A stretch of 62,500 nt of DNA from Paenibacillus sp. V4I7. Lineage in GTDB: Bacteria; Bacillota; Bacilli; Paenibacillales; NBRC-103111. Shown one piece after another: positions 24,331 to 34,114 of the stretch. The notes beneath the pieces are model-generated. The model was given only the letters and a program-made list of their open reading frames with translations. It was not told where the DNA came from and made no database searches. Both the position numbers and the translations under genes were made by a program. The first letter of the stretch is position 1. The number at the start of each line of letters is the position of its first letter. The stretch spans positions 7,597,501 through 7,660,000 of the forward strand of contig NZ_JAUSZD010000002.1 in assembly GCF_030817275.1 (NCBI RefSeq), written 5' to 3'.

Positions 24331-24927
24331 GTGTCAGAGCATTACTATACGGAGCGACCGACGGTTAAACGAGATGTCCACACTACGCAGGAAGTGCTGC
24401 GTGGTAAAACATATACGTTCCTGACGGATGCGGGTGTCTTTTCAAAAAAAGGTGTCGATTATGGTAGTAAGCATTTAATTGAAACTATGGAGCTGCGCGA
24501 GGATGCTAAGGTTCTTGATGTAGGGTGTGGGTATGGTCCTATTGGGCTAAGCGCTGCTGTCATGTGTCCGAAAGGGCATGTGACAATGGTCGACATCAAT
24601 GAGAGAGCAATCGAGCTTTCAGCTGATAATGCGAAGCGTAACGGAATTACGAATGTGACCATCCTCCAAAGTGATCTCTTGGAACAAGTGAAGGGGCAGC
24701 GATTTGACGCGATTTTAACCAATCCGCCGATTCGTGCCGGCAAGGAAGTCGTTCATCGCATCTTTACGGATGCTTATGATTGCTTAGTTGACGGCGGGTC
24801 TATCTGGGTTGTTATTCAGAAAAAGCAGGGTGCTCCATCGGCCATGAAAAAACTCGAGTCTTTGTACAGTGAAGTTACAGAGGTATCCAAAGATAAAGGG
24901 TACAAAATTCTCAAAGCCACGAAGTAA
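24331..24927 (+). CDS. RsmC-like class I SAM-dependent methyltransferase
   Basis: Corresponds to Bacillus YbxB in the same rplL-rpoB gap. 198 aa with a single Rossmann methyltransferase domain: motif I VLDVGCGYGPIGL, acidic residue in MVDINERAIEL, and the NPP(I/F)R motif as TNPPIRAGKEV, typical of RsmC/RlmG enzymes modifying rRNA guanine N2. It lacks the N-terminal half-domain of E. coli RsmC. The GTG at 24331 follows GAAGGAGGAATTC. The true rRNA target is unknown. No terminator follows except the structure that overlaps the rpoB promoter. Confidence 0.85.
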   Translation: MSEHYYTERPTVKRDVHTTQEVLRGKTYTFLTDAGVFSKKGVDYGSKHLIETMELREDAKVLDVGCGYGPIGLSAAVMCPKGHVTMVDINERAIELSADNAKRNGITNVTILQSDLLEQVKGQRFDAILTNPPIRAGKEVVHRIFTDAYDCLVDGGSIWVVIQKKQGAPSAMKKLESLYSEVTEVSKDKGYKILKATK

Positions 24928-24981
24928 TCGAAAGCTTATTGAAGTGGGATGAAGTCTTTGTTGACAATCGAGGGAATTTGT

Positions 24982-25010
24982 TTGACTTGACATTTCACAT
25001 GTGGTATTAT
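24982..25010 (+). promoter_or_regulatory. Sigma-A promoter of rpoB-rpoC
   Basis: TTGACT (24982-24987), a 17-nt spacer and TATTAT (25005-25010); predicted start near 25017, giving a ~290-nt leader. The -35 and spacer contain the 5' arm of the terminator-like inverted repeat listed next. A second TATAAT near 25110 lacks a good -35. Confidence 0.7.
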
Positions 25011-25075
25011 TAAAAAATGTCAGTATTAAGATGGGACACATGTCTTTAGTTAACAAAAATGTCAAGTGTTTTTTT
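24985..25075 (+). terminator. Terminator-like inverted repeat spanning the rpoB promoter
   Basis: ACTTGACATTT (24985-24995) and AAATGTCAAGT (25057-25067) are perfectly complementary over 11 bp, with ACATGT (24997-25002 and 25038-25043) able to pair inside. GTTTTTTT follows. Only transcripts from upstream contain both arms. The large loop makes its efficiency uncertain. Confidence 0.55.
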
Positions 25076-25212
25076 CTTCCTGGATGAATAAAATTTGAAC
25101 TTGTAACGTATAATGTTTGAATTTTAGGAAACTCTAACAGGATGGGAAGAAATATTTGGAAAAGTCTTATTGATTACAGGGAAAAACCTTCCTTCATACA
25201 GTCGCTTAATTC

Positions 25213-25239
25213 GGACGGGCTCCACTAACGGAGGCGTCC
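25213..25239 (+). other. Hairpin in the rpoB leader
   Basis: GGACG-GG-CTCC pairs with GGAG-G-CGTCC in the ~290-nt rpoB leader. It is not followed by a T run. The leader 25017-25309 has no open reading frame I can support. Confidence 0.5.
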
Positions 25240-25309
25240 TGAGTGTACGTCGGTAGAAGTTTTTCTTCTTCTTTTTATTTATTGAGTAGAGTTGAGGGGT
25301 GAATGAAAG

Positions 25310-28300
25310 TTGGCGGGACATCTTGTTCAATTTGGACGACGTAAACGCAGGACTTATGCACGAATTAATGAGGTGCTGGGCATTCCAAACCTGATTGAAA
25401 TCCAGCAAAAATCGTATGAGTGGTTTTTGGAAGAAGGACTTCGCGAGATGTTTCAGGATATCTCTCCGATCCAGGATTTTACAGGTAACCTAGTACTGGA
25501 GTTTATTGACTATAGCTTAGGAGAGCCTAAGTATTCAGTTGATGAATCCAAAGAACGCGACGTAACCTATGCGGCGCCGTTAAGAGTCAAAGTCCGTTTG
25601 ATTAATAAGGAAACCGGTGAGGTCAAAGAACAAGAAGTGTTCATGGGGGATTTCCCTATCATGACTGACACGGGAACGTTCATTATTAACGGTGCGGAGC
25701 GTGTAATCGTCTCCCAGCTCGTTCGTTCACCCAGTGTTTATTATAGCACGAAAGTGGATAAAAACGGCAAAAAAACATATACCGCAACCGTCATTCCGAA
25801 CCGTGGAGCCTGGTTGGAACTTGAGACTGATGCGAAAGATATCATCTATGTTCGTATCGATCGTACGCGTAAAATTCCAGTAACTGTCCTTCTTCGTTCA
25901 TTAGGATTTGGTACAGATGCTGAGATTTTGGATTTGCTGGGTGACAATGAATACATCCGTAATACGCTCGATAAAGATAACACGGATTCTACGGAAAAAG
26001 CGTTAATCGAAATCTATGAGCGTCTTCGTCCGGGCGAGCCTCCTACACTAGATAATGCTAGAAGCTTGATCGTTGCTCGTTTCTTTGATCCGAAGCGTTA
26101 CGATTTGGCCAATGTAGGTCGTTACAAAATTAACAAAAAACTTCACATCAAAAACAGATTGTTCAATCAACGTTTGGCTGAAACATTGGTAGACTCCGAG
26201 ACTGGAGAAATCATTGCTGAAGCAGGGCAATTGCTTGATCGTCGTGTTTTAGATGAAATCCTTCCTTTTATTGAAAAAGGTGCAGGGTATAAAGAATTTA
26301 CGATTCCTAAAGGTGTAACGGGCGCGGATACGATTCCAGTTCAGTGCATCAACGTTTATTCACCAACAGAAGAGGGCAAGGTCGTTAAAGTTATTTCTAA
26401 CGGTGTTATTGATAAAACTGTCAAAAACATCACGCCTGCCGATATTATTTCATCCATTAACTATTTCATCAATTTGCTTCACGGTATCGGAAATACGGAT
26501 GATATTGACCACTTAGGTAACCGTAGACTTCGTTCTGTAGGTGAATTGCTGCAAAATCAATTCCGTATTGGTCTTTCCCGTATGGAACGTGTTGTTCGTG
26601 AGCGTATGTCGATTCAAGACGCGAATGTGATAACGCCACAAGCGTTAATCAACATTCGACCTGTTATCGCATCGATCAAAGAGTTCTTCGGTAGCTCACA
26701 ACTTTCTCAGTTTATGGACCAAACGAATCCACTTGCTGAATTGACGCACAAAAGACGTCTGTCTGCACTCGGACCCGGCGGTTTGACGAGAGAGCGCGCA
26801 GGTATGGAAGTTCGTGACGTGCATCACTCTCACTATGGCCGTATGTGTCCAATTGAGACGCCAGAGGGACCGAACATTGGTTTGATCAACTCATTGTCTA
26901 CGTTTGCTCGTATTAATGAGTATGGCTTCATTGAGGCGCCATATCGTTGGGTAGATCCGAAGTCAGGACTTGTAACTGACCAAATCGCTTACCTGACAGC
27001 AGACGAAGAGGATAACTATGTTATTGCTCAGGCGAATGCACAATTGACGGAAGATAATAGATTCGTTGAAGACGCAATTATCGTTCGTTATAAGGATGAC
27101 AACTTAACACTTCCGGTTGAACGTGTCGATTACATGGACGTTTCTCCGAAGCAAGTTGTTTCCGTGGCAACGGCGTTAATTCCGTTCCTTGAAAATGATG
27201 ACTCCAACCGTGCGCTTATGGGTTCAAACATGCAGCGTCAAGCGGTTCCGCTTTTGATCCCGAAAGCACCTCTTGTAGGAACAGGTATGGAGCATAAGGT
27301 CGCTAAAGACTCAGGAGTATGTATTGTCTCCAAATTCGATGGAATTATTGAGAAAGCTGCTGCGAATGAAATTTGGCTGCGTCGCCAAGAATTGGTCGAT
27401 GGTAAGCTAGTTAGCGGCAACATCGTCAAATATAAACTTCACAAATTCATGCGTTCTAACCAAGGAACGTGCATCAATCAACGTCCGATTGTCAAAAAAG
27501 GCCAATTGGTTAAAGCAGGCGATATTCTTGCAGACGGACCTTCAACAGAACAAGGTGAATTGGCGCTTGGACGTAACGTTGTCGTAGCCTTCATGACTTG
27601 GGAAGGTTACAACTACGAGGATGCGATCTTGCTTAGCCAAAAGCTTGTGAAAGAAGATGTATACACTTCTATTCACATCGAGGAATACGAGTCCGAAGCT
27701 CGTGATACGAAGCTGGGACCGGAAGAAATCACACGTGATATCCCGAACGTTGGGGAAGATGCACTGAAAAATCTTGACGAGCGTGGTATTATCCGTGTCG
27801 GTGCCGAAATCGGCGCAGGCGATATCCTTGTTGGTAAAGTAACACCTAAAGGTGTAACAGAACTGACAGCGGAAGAAAGATTGCTGCATGCGATCTTCGG
27901 TGAGAAGGCCCGTGAGGTTCGTGATACATCCCTTCGCGTACCGCATGGTACAGACGGTATTGTTGTAGACGTGAAAGTATTTACTCGTGAGAACGGCGAT
28001 GAGCTGCCTCCTGGTGTGAACCAACTCGTTCGTGTCTATATCGCACAAAAACGGAAAATTTCCGAAGGCGATAAAATGGCAGGACGTCACGGTAACAAAG
28101 GGGTAGTTGCACGTATTCTTCCGGAAGAAGATATGCCTTTCCTTCCAGATGGTACACCGGTTGAAGTTGTATTGAATCCACTAGGGGTTCCTTCACGGAT
28201 GAACATCGGTCAAGTGCTTGAAGTTCACTTAGGTATGGCTTCCAAATACCTGGGTATCCATGCTGCAACGCCAGTATTCGATGGAGCGCGTGAGTATGAC

Positions 28301-28849
28301 GTGTTCGATGCGATGGAAGAAGCAGGTATGCAGCGTAGCGGTAAAACGATTCTGTACGATGGTCGTACAGGCGAATCGTTCGAACGCGAAGTTACTGTAG
28401 GCGTCATGTACATGATTAAACTGGCGCACATGGTTGATGATAAAATCCATGCCCGTTCCACAGGACCTTACTCCCTTGTTACTCAGCAGCCGCTGGGTGG
28501 TAAAGCGCAGTTCGGTGGACAACGTTTCGGGGAGATGGAGGTATGGGCACTCGAGGCTTATGGAGCTGCTTATACACTGCAGGAAATTCTTACAGTGAAG
28601 TCCGATGACGTTGTAGGCCGTGTGAAAACATATGAGTCTATCGTTAAAGGCGAGAATGTTCCAGAGCCAGGTGTTCCTGAATCATTCAAAGTTTTGATCA
28701 AAGAGCTTCAAAGTTTAGGTATGGATGTTAAAATCCTGTCCGGCGACGAAGAAGAGATCGAAATGAGAGAAGCCGACGATGACGACGAAGTCACTAGCGA
28801 TAAATTAAACCTAAACTTAGAGGGCTCTGAATTAGGAGTCAACGAATAA
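25310..28849 (+). CDS. rpoB: RpoB, RNA polymerase beta subunit
   Basis: Catalytic core subunit with beta'. 1179 aa. The rifampicin-binding cluster (GSSQLSQFMDQTNPLAEL from residue 461, then H480 and S485) has the residues of rifampicin-sensitive enzymes. Other landmarks are RMCPIETPEGPNIGLI, EGYNYEDAI and GRHGNKGVV. The start is TTG at 25310, 9 nt after GAGGGG; the N-terminus MAGHLVQFGRRKRR fits Paenibacillus RpoB. The C-terminal tail is acidic (EADDDDEV). Followed after 70 nt by rpoC. Confidence 0.97.
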   Translation: MAGHLVQFGRRKRRTYARINEVLGIPNLIEIQQKSYEWFLEEGLREMFQDISPIQDFTGNLVLEFIDYSLGEPKYSVDESKERDVTYAAPLRVKVRLINKETGEVKEQEVFMGDFPIMTDTGTFIINGAERVIVSQLVRSPSVYYSTKVDKNGKKTYTATVIPNRGAWLELETDAKDIIYVRIDRTRKIPVTVLLRSLGFGTDAEILDLLGDNEYIRNTLDKDNTDSTEKALIEIYERLRPGEPPTLDNARSLIVARFFDPKRYDLANVGRYKINKKLHIKNRLFNQRLAETLVDSETGEIIAEAGQLLDRRVLDEILPFIEKGAGYKEFTIPKGVTGADTIPVQCINVYSPTEEGKVVKVISNGVIDKTVKNITPADIISSINYFINLLHGIGNTDDIDHLGNRRLRSVGELLQNQFRIGLSRMERVVRERMSIQDANVITPQALINIRPVIASIKEFFGSSQLSQFMDQTNPLAELTHKRRLSALGPGGLTRERAGMEVRDVHHSHYGRMCPIETPEGPNIGLINSLSTFARINEYGFIEAPYRWVDPKSGLVTDQIAYLTADEEDNYVIAQANAQLTEDNRFVEDAIIVRYKDDNLTLPVERVDYMDVSPKQVVSVATALIPFLENDDSNRALMGSNMQRQAVPLLIPKAPLVGTGMEHKVAKDSGVCIVSKFDGIIEKAAANEIWLRRQELVDGKLVSGNIVKYKLHKFMRSNQGTCINQRPIVKKGQLVKAGDILADGPSTEQGELALGRNVVVAFMTWEGYNYEDAILLSQKLVKEDVYTSIHIEEYESEARDTKLGPEEITRDIPNVGEDALKNLDERGIIRVGAEIGAGDILVGKVTPKGVTELTAEERLLHAIFGEKAREVRDTSLRVPHGTDGIVVDVKVFTRENGDELPPGVNQLVRVYIAQKRKISEGDKMAGRHGNKGVVARILPEEDMPFLPDGTPVEVVLNPLGVPSRMNIGQVLEVHLGMASKYLGIHAATPVFDGAREYDVFDAMEEAGMQRSGKTILYDGRTGESFEREVTVGVMYMIKLAHMVDDKIHARSTGPYSLVTQQPLGGKAQFGGQRFGEMEVWALEAYGAAYTLQEILTVKSDDVVGRVKTYESIVKGENVPEPGVPESFKVLIKELQSLGMDVKILSGDEEEIEMREADDDDEVTSDKLNLNLEGSELGVNE

Positions 28850-28921
28850 AGAACACCACAATAGATCGAGAACGATTCACTGCATAGTGGGTTTAAATTC
28901 TTAAAGGAGGGTTGCTCCTTG

Positions 28922-31900
28922 ATGGACGTTAACAACTTCGAGTTTATGAAAATCGGCTTGGCATCACCCGATAAAATTCGCTCTTGGTCCCGTGGGGAAG
29001 TAAAGAAGCCGGAAACGATTAACTACAGAACCTTAAAGCCTGAGAAAGAAGGTCTTTTCTGCGAAAAGATCTTCGGACCTACCAAAGATTGGGAATGTCA
29101 TTGCGGTAAATACAAACGAGTTCGTTATAAAGGCGTTGTTTGTGACCGTTGTGGCGTTGAAGTAACACGTCAAAAGGTACGTCGTGAGCGCATGGGTCAT
29201 ATTGAACTTGCCGCTCCGGTATCTCACATTTGGTACTTCAAAGGCATTCCAAGCCGTATGGGGCTTGCACTAGATATGTCTCCAAGATCGTTGGAGGAAA
29301 TTATCTACTTCGCTTCCTATGTGGTAACTGATCCAGGGGATACACCTTTGGAGAAGAAACAACTGCTTTCCGAGAAGGAATACCGGAGCTATCGCGAGAA
29401 GTACGGTTATGCTTTCCAAGCGGGTATGGGTGCGGAAGCCGTTAAAAAGCTTCTAATCGACATTGATATCGAGCGTGAAGTAGATACACTCAAAGAAGAA
29501 CTCAAAACAGCGCAAGGTCAACGTCGTAATCGTGCGATTAAGCGTTTGGAAGTTATGGAAGCTTTCCGTAACTCGAAAAATTTACCGGGTTGGATGGTAC
29601 TGGATGTACTTCCTGTCATCCCTCCGGAGCTTCGTCCGATGGTACAGCTTGATGGTGGCCGCTTCGCGACTTCTGACTTGAATGATCTGTATCGCCGCGT
29701 TATCAACCGTAACAACCGTTTAAAAAGATTGCTCGACCTGGGCGCTCCAGATATCATTGTTCAAAATGAGAAACGGATGCTGCAAGAGGCGGTTGATGCT
29801 CTTATCGACAACGGTCGTCGCGGTCGTCCGGTAACAGGCCCTGGTAACCGTCCTTTGAAATCCCTCAGCCACATGCTGAAAGGTAAACAAGGACGTTTCC
29901 GTCAAAACTTGCTCGGTAAACGTGTTGACTATTCCGGTCGTTCCGTTATCGTTGTAGGTCCTAACCTGAAGATGTACCAATGTGGTCTTCCGAAGGAAAT
30001 GGCACTTGAGTTGTTCAAGCCTTTCGTGATGAAAGAGCTTGTAAATAAAGGTTTAGCCCATAACATCAAGAGTGCAAAGCGTAAAGTTGAGCGCGTAAGT
30101 CCAGATGTTTGGGATGTTCTTGAAGAAGTAATTAAGGAGCACCCGGTTCTTCTGAACCGTGCCCCTACGCTGCATAGACTTGGTATTCAAGCTTTTGAAC
30201 CGATTCTGGTTGAAGGCCGCGCTATTAAGCTTCATCCGCTCGTTTGTACAGCTTACAACGCTGACTTCGACGGTGACCAAATGGCCGTTCACGTACCATT
30301 GTCTTCTGAAGCTCAAGCCGAAGCTCGCTTGCTCATGCTGGCGTCAGGTAACATCTTGAATCCGAAAGACGGTAAGCCTGTTGTTACGCCTTCACAGGAT
30401 ATGGTTCTGGGGAGCTTCTATTTAACAACAGACAACAAATTCGCTAAAGGTGCTGGTTCTATTATTAGAACAGTGCATGAAGCAGTTTCTTCCTACCAAT
30501 CGGGCAAAATGGCCCTGCACGCACGGGTTGCTATTCCTGCAAAAGCATTGAACAAAGTTAGTTTCACTGAGAAACAGCAAAATGCAATTTTGATCACGAC
30601 GATCGGTAAAATCATTATGAATGAGATTTTCCCTAGCGACTTCCCATTCATTAATGAACCAACGAAGACGAACCTATTGAGCGGAATTCCTGATGCTCAC
30701 TTTGTTTTCGAAAAAGGTGCTGATCTTAGAGCTATTATGTTGGAACGTGAAGAGAACAAAGCGGTAGGTAAAGAATATCTCGGTTCGATCATTGCTGAGT
30801 GTTTCCGTAAATACCACACAACTCAAACGTCCATGATCCTTGATAAAATTAAAGAGCTTGGATTCACGTACTCCACCAAAGCGGGTATTACCGTAGCTGT
30901 CTCTGACGTTGTCGTTCCTACTGAAAAAGTAGCAATCCTCAAAGAATGTGAAGAGAAAGTACGTGTAGTTACGAACCAATATCGCCGTGGTTTGATTACA
31001 GATGAAGAGCGTTATGACCGTGTTATTGCGATCTGGAGTAAAGCGAAGGATGAAATCACAGATATTTTGATGAAATCCCTTGATAAATACAACTCTATTA
31101 GCATGATGGTTGAATCCAAAGCCCGGGGTAATAAATCTCAGATTACACAGCTTGGCGGTATGCGTGGTTTGATGGCGAATCCATCCGGTAAAATTATGGA
31201 GTTGCCAATTAAATCGAACTTCCGTGAAGGCTTGACAATCTTGGAGTACTTTATTTCCACGCACGGAGCGCGTAAAGGTCTTGCCGATACAGCGCTACGT
31301 ACAGCTGACTCCGGTTACCTGACTCGTCGTCTCGTTGACGTTGCACAAGATGTTATTGTTCGCGAAGATGATTGTGGAACAGATAAAGGCTTCATGGTTA
31401 GCAAAATTCAAGATGGTAAAGAGGTTATTGAAGATCTCTATGACCGTATTGAAGGTCGTTATGCTTATGAAACCCTTCGTCATCCGAAAACTGGTGAAGT
31501 CATTGTTCAACGCAATGAACTTATCGAATCGGGTATTGCGGATACAATTATTGAAGCAGGTATCGAGAAACTTCAAATTCGTTCCGTTCTTAGCTGCCGC
31601 ACCAATCATGGTGTATGTAAGAAATGTTACGGTCGTAACTTAGCTACTGGCCAGTTTGTTGAGGTTGGTGAAGCAGTTGGTATTATCGCTGCTCAATCCA
31701 TTGGTGAGCCAGGAACACAGTTGACGATGCGTACGTTCCATACCGGTGGTGTTGCCGGAGATGATATTACGCAAGGTTTGCCGCGTATTCAAGAGCTCTT
31801 CGAAGCTCGGAATCCGAAAGGTCAAGCGATCATTTCCGAAATTGATGGTACTGTCAAAGAAATCCGTGAAGCTAAGGACCGTCGTGAGATCGAAGTCCAA

Positions 31901-32539
31901 GGGGAAGCGGAATCCAAGGTTTATGCGGTTCCTTACGGATCACGTGTCCGTGTCTCACTGAATCAACAAGTCGAGGCTGGAGATGAGCTGACAGACGGAT
32001 CTATCGATCCGAAAGAGATGCTCCGCATCAAAGGTATTCGCGGCGTGCAGAACTACATTCTGCAAGAAGTACAACGCGTATATCGTAACCAAGGGGTAGA
32101 AATTAACGATAAACATATCGAAGTTATGGTTCGCCAAATGTTGCGGAAAATCCGTATTGTTGACGCTGGAGATACAACGCTTCTTCCTGGTTCCTTCGTA
32201 GACATTCATGAATATGAAGCAGCCAACAGAGTTGCCTTGTTCGCTGGTAGCGAGCCTGCTGTTGCAAGACCTATCTTGCTCGGTATTACGAAAGCGTCCC
32301 TAGAGACTGATTCCTTCCTATCTGCAGCGTCTTTCCAAGAAACGACACGTGTCTTGACGGATGCAGCTATTAAAGGCAAGGTTGACCAATTACTTGGTCT
32401 TAAGGAGAACGTTATTATCGGTAAGCTTATTCCTGCAGGTACGGGTATGCCTCGTTACCGGAATATCCGTATTACGGATCCGAACGAAGTGCTTGTACAA
32501 GATGAAGATCTTGAAAAAGAGACTGTCACTGTTGAATAG
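28922..32539 (+). CDS. rpoC: RpoC, RNA polymerase beta' subunit
   Basis: 1205 aa, carrying the catalytic magnesium motif NADFDGDQM (446-454). The N-terminal zinc finger (CHCGKYKRVRYKGVVCDRC, ~60-80) and the trigger-loop/bridge-helix region (IAAQSIGEPGTQLTMRTFHTGG) are intact. The ATG at 28922 is preferred over the TTG at 28919; GGAGGG lies ~12 nt upstream. No inserted domains were noticed. Confidence 0.97.
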   Translation: MDVNNFEFMKIGLASPDKIRSWSRGEVKKPETINYRTLKPEKEGLFCEKIFGPTKDWECHCGKYKRVRYKGVVCDRCGVEVTRQKVRRERMGHIELAAPVSHIWYFKGIPSRMGLALDMSPRSLEEIIYFASYVVTDPGDTPLEKKQLLSEKEYRSYREKYGYAFQAGMGAEAVKKLLIDIDIEREVDTLKEELKTAQGQRRNRAIKRLEVMEAFRNSKNLPGWMVLDVLPVIPPELRPMVQLDGGRFATSDLNDLYRRVINRNNRLKRLLDLGAPDIIVQNEKRMLQEAVDALIDNGRRGRPVTGPGNRPLKSLSHMLKGKQGRFRQNLLGKRVDYSGRSVIVVGPNLKMYQCGLPKEMALELFKPFVMKELVNKGLAHNIKSAKRKVERVSPDVWDVLEEVIKEHPVLLNRAPTLHRLGIQAFEPILVEGRAIKLHPLVCTAYNADFDGDQMAVHVPLSSEAQAEARLLMLASGNILNPKDGKPVVTPSQDMVLGSFYLTTDNKFAKGAGSIIRTVHEAVSSYQSGKMALHARVAIPAKALNKVSFTEKQQNAILITTIGKIIMNEIFPSDFPFINEPTKTNLLSGIPDAHFVFEKGADLRAIMLEREENKAVGKEYLGSIIAECFRKYHTTQTSMILDKIKELGFTYSTKAGITVAVSDVVVPTEKVAILKECEEKVRVVTNQYRRGLITDEERYDRVIAIWSKAKDEITDILMKSLDKYNSISMMVESKARGNKSQITQLGGMRGLMANPSGKIMELPIKSNFREGLTILEYFISTHGARKGLADTALRTADSGYLTRRLVDVAQDVIVREDDCGTDKGFMVSKIQDGKEVIEDLYDRIEGRYAYETLRHPKTGEVIVQRNELIESGIADTIIEAGIEKLQIRSVLSCRTNHGVCKKCYGRNLATGQFVEVGEAVGIIAAQSIGEPGTQLTMRTFHTGGVAGDDITQGLPRIQELFEARNPKGQAIISEIDGTVKEIREAKDRREIEVQGEAESKVYAVPYGSRVRVSLNQQVEAGDELTDGSIDPKEMLRIKGIRGVQNYILQEVQRVYRNQGVEINDKHIEVMVRQMLRKIRIVDAGDTTLLPGSFVDIHEYEAANRVALFAGSEPAVARPILLGITKASLETDSFLSAASFQETTRVLTDAAIKGKVDQLLGLKENVIIGKLIPAGTGMPRYRNIRITDPNEVLVQDEDLEKETVTVE

Positions 32540-32558
32540 ATTTGCTATGTAATCATGA

Positions 32559-32597
32559 GGGATAGCCACTTTATAATAAAGTGTGCTGTCCCTTTTG
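32559..32597 (+). terminator. Rho-independent terminator after rpoC
   Basis: GGGATAGCCACTTTA pairs with TAAAGTGTGCTGTCCC (small mismatches), followed by TTTT. Confidence 0.85.
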
Positions 32598-32647
32598 ATA
32601 TACTTTTACTATTCTAGTAAGAATAATAAAATATTAGAAGTTATTCC

Positions 32648-32676
32648 TTGACAGCAGAAGTTCAAAGTGCTAATAT
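32648..32676 (+). promoter_or_regulatory. Sigma-A promoter of rplGB-rpsL-rpsG-fusA-tuf
   Basis: A perfect TTGACA (32648-32653), 17 nt and TAATAT (32671-32676). Confidence 0.85.
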
Positions 32677-32728
32677 ATCGGAGTGTGCCTAAGTTGATAT
32701 TCTTTCCTTTCTTTGAAGGGGGTGCCTT

Positions 32729-32980
32729 ATGTCTTATGATAAAGTCAAACAGGCAAAGAATATAAGTGTAGGTACGAAGAAAGTTACAAAAACAGTCGAA
32801 CAAGGTAAGGCAGTCGAAGTTTTTGTTTCCAAAGATGCAGATCCGCGATTGACGATAAATCTGGTAACTCTCTGTACGCAGAAGGGTGTACCTGTTACCT
32901 ATGTGGATTCTATGAAATTGCTAGGTAAAGCATGTGGAATTGAAGTTGGAGCTGCGGTAGCAGCTGTTGTAAATGAATAA
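32729..32980 (+). CDS. rplGB: L7Ae-family kink-turn RNA-binding protein (YbxF/RplGB)
   Basis: 83-aa L7Ae/L30e-like protein that binds kink-turn RNA; in Bacillus it associates with ribosomes in exponential growth. The fold is visible as GKAVEVFVSKDADPRLTINLV, CTQKGVPVTYVDSMKLLGKACGI and the hydrophobic end AAVAAVV. The ATG follows GAAGGGGGTG. It is the first gene of the str operon transcript, as in Bacillus. Confidence 0.9.
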   Translation: MSYDKVKQAKNISVGTKKVTKTVEQGKAVEVFVSKDADPRLTINLVTLCTQKGVPVTYVDSMKLLGKACGIEVGAAVAAVVNE

Positions 32981-33141
32981 GCGCTAAAGACGTTTTTGTT
33001 AGTGGTTATAGCCTAATCAGTACTAGTGACTTTTGCAGCTATCCATGGCAAGGACTTTCTCTTTGCTCATTTATGACTCGCCTGGATCTGTGGGCTTGTA
33101 AGAAGAACATCATGTTATGAATGTAGGGAGGAGGTGGCGAT

Positions 33142-33561
33142 ATGCCAACAATTAACCAACTAGTACGTAAAGGTCGTCAAGCGAAGGTGGATAAGTCTAA
33201 ATCACCAGCTTTGCAAAAAGGTTTTAACGCTTTGAAAAGAGAAGCAACGGATTTGAGTGCACCTCAAAAACGTGGTGTCTGCACGCGTGTAGGTACTATG
33301 ACTCCTAAGAAGCCTAACTCCGCACTTCGTAAATATGCACGTGTTCGTTTAACGAACCGCGTAGAGGTGACAGCTTACATTCCAGGTATCGGTCACAACC
33401 TGCAAGAACACAGTGTTGTATTGATCCGTGGAGGTAGAATTAAAGATCTTCCAGGGGTACGTTATCACATCGTGCGTGGTGCGCTGGATACTTCCGGTGT
33501 TAACAACCGTAAGCAATCCCGTTCCAAATACGGTACTAAACGTCCGAAAGTTAAAAAATAA
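33142..33561 (+). CDS. rpsL: 30S ribosomal protein S12
   Basis: Decoding-centre protein. 139 aa with TPKKPNSALRK and GGRIKDLPGVRYH; the lysines whose change confers streptomycin resistance are present, so the sequence is of the sensitive type. AGGGAGGAGGTG precedes the ATG. The 160-nt gap to rplGB (32981-33141) holds no gene. Confidence 0.97.
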   Translation: MPTINQLVRKGRQAKVDKSKSPALQKGFNALKREATDLSAPQKRGVCTRVGTMTPKKPNSALRKYARVRLTNRVEVTAYIPGIGHNLQEHSVVLIRGGRIKDLPGVRYHIVRGALDTSGVNNRKQSRSKYGTKRPKVKK

Positions 33562-33605
33562 GAGATAATAATCAGGGATGATTCTTATAAGAAAGGGGGA
33601 TAACT

Positions 33606-34076
33606 ATGCCTCGTAAAGGTCCAGTTACTCGCAGAGACGTATTGCCAGATCCAATTTATAATAGCAAACTAGTTACTCGTCTTATCAATCGCATTATGGT
33701 TGATGGAAAAAGAGGGGTAGCACAAACCATTCTATACAACGCTTTTAACCTCGTGAAAGATCGTACAGGTAAAGAGCCGATGGAAGTGTTTGAAGCTGCT
33801 ATCAAAAACATTATGCCAGTACTAGAAGTTAAAGCTCGCCGTGTTGGTGGAGCAAACTATCAAGTGCCTATCGAAGTAAGACCTGATCGTCGTTCGACAT
33901 TAGGCTTGCGTTGGTTGGTTAACTACTCACGTCTACGTGGTGAGAAGACGATGGAAGAAAGATTGGCTTATGAAATCATCGATGCTAGCAACAGCACAGG
34001 CTCTTCCGTTAAGAAACGTGAAGATACACACAAAATGGCTGAAGCTAATAAAGCATTCGCTCACTATCGTTGGTAG
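33606..34076 (+). CDS. rpsG: 30S ribosomal protein S7
   Basis: Primary binder of the 3' domain of 16S rRNA, located in the head by the E site. 156 aa, typical of Gram-positive S7: MPRKGPVTRRDVLPDP at the start, RVGGANYQVPIEV in the middle, ending AEANKAFAHYRW. AAGGGGG precedes the ATG. Confidence 0.97.
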   Translation: MPRKGPVTRRDVLPDPIYNSKLVTRLINRIMVDGKRGVAQTILYNAFNLVKDRTGKEPMEVFEAAIKNIMPVLEVKARRVGGANYQVPIEVRPDRRSTLGLRWLVNYSRLRGEKTMEERLAYEIIDASNSTGSSVKKREDTHKMAEANKAFAHYRW

Positions 34077-34114
34077 AATTATAAATCAATTTCAGAAAGG
34101 AGACATAACGACCT

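Noticed and set aside
25100..25125. Second rpoB promoter at TATAAT near 25110
   Set aside because: No acceptable -35 at 16-18 nt and no TG extension; kept only as a remark under the main promoter.
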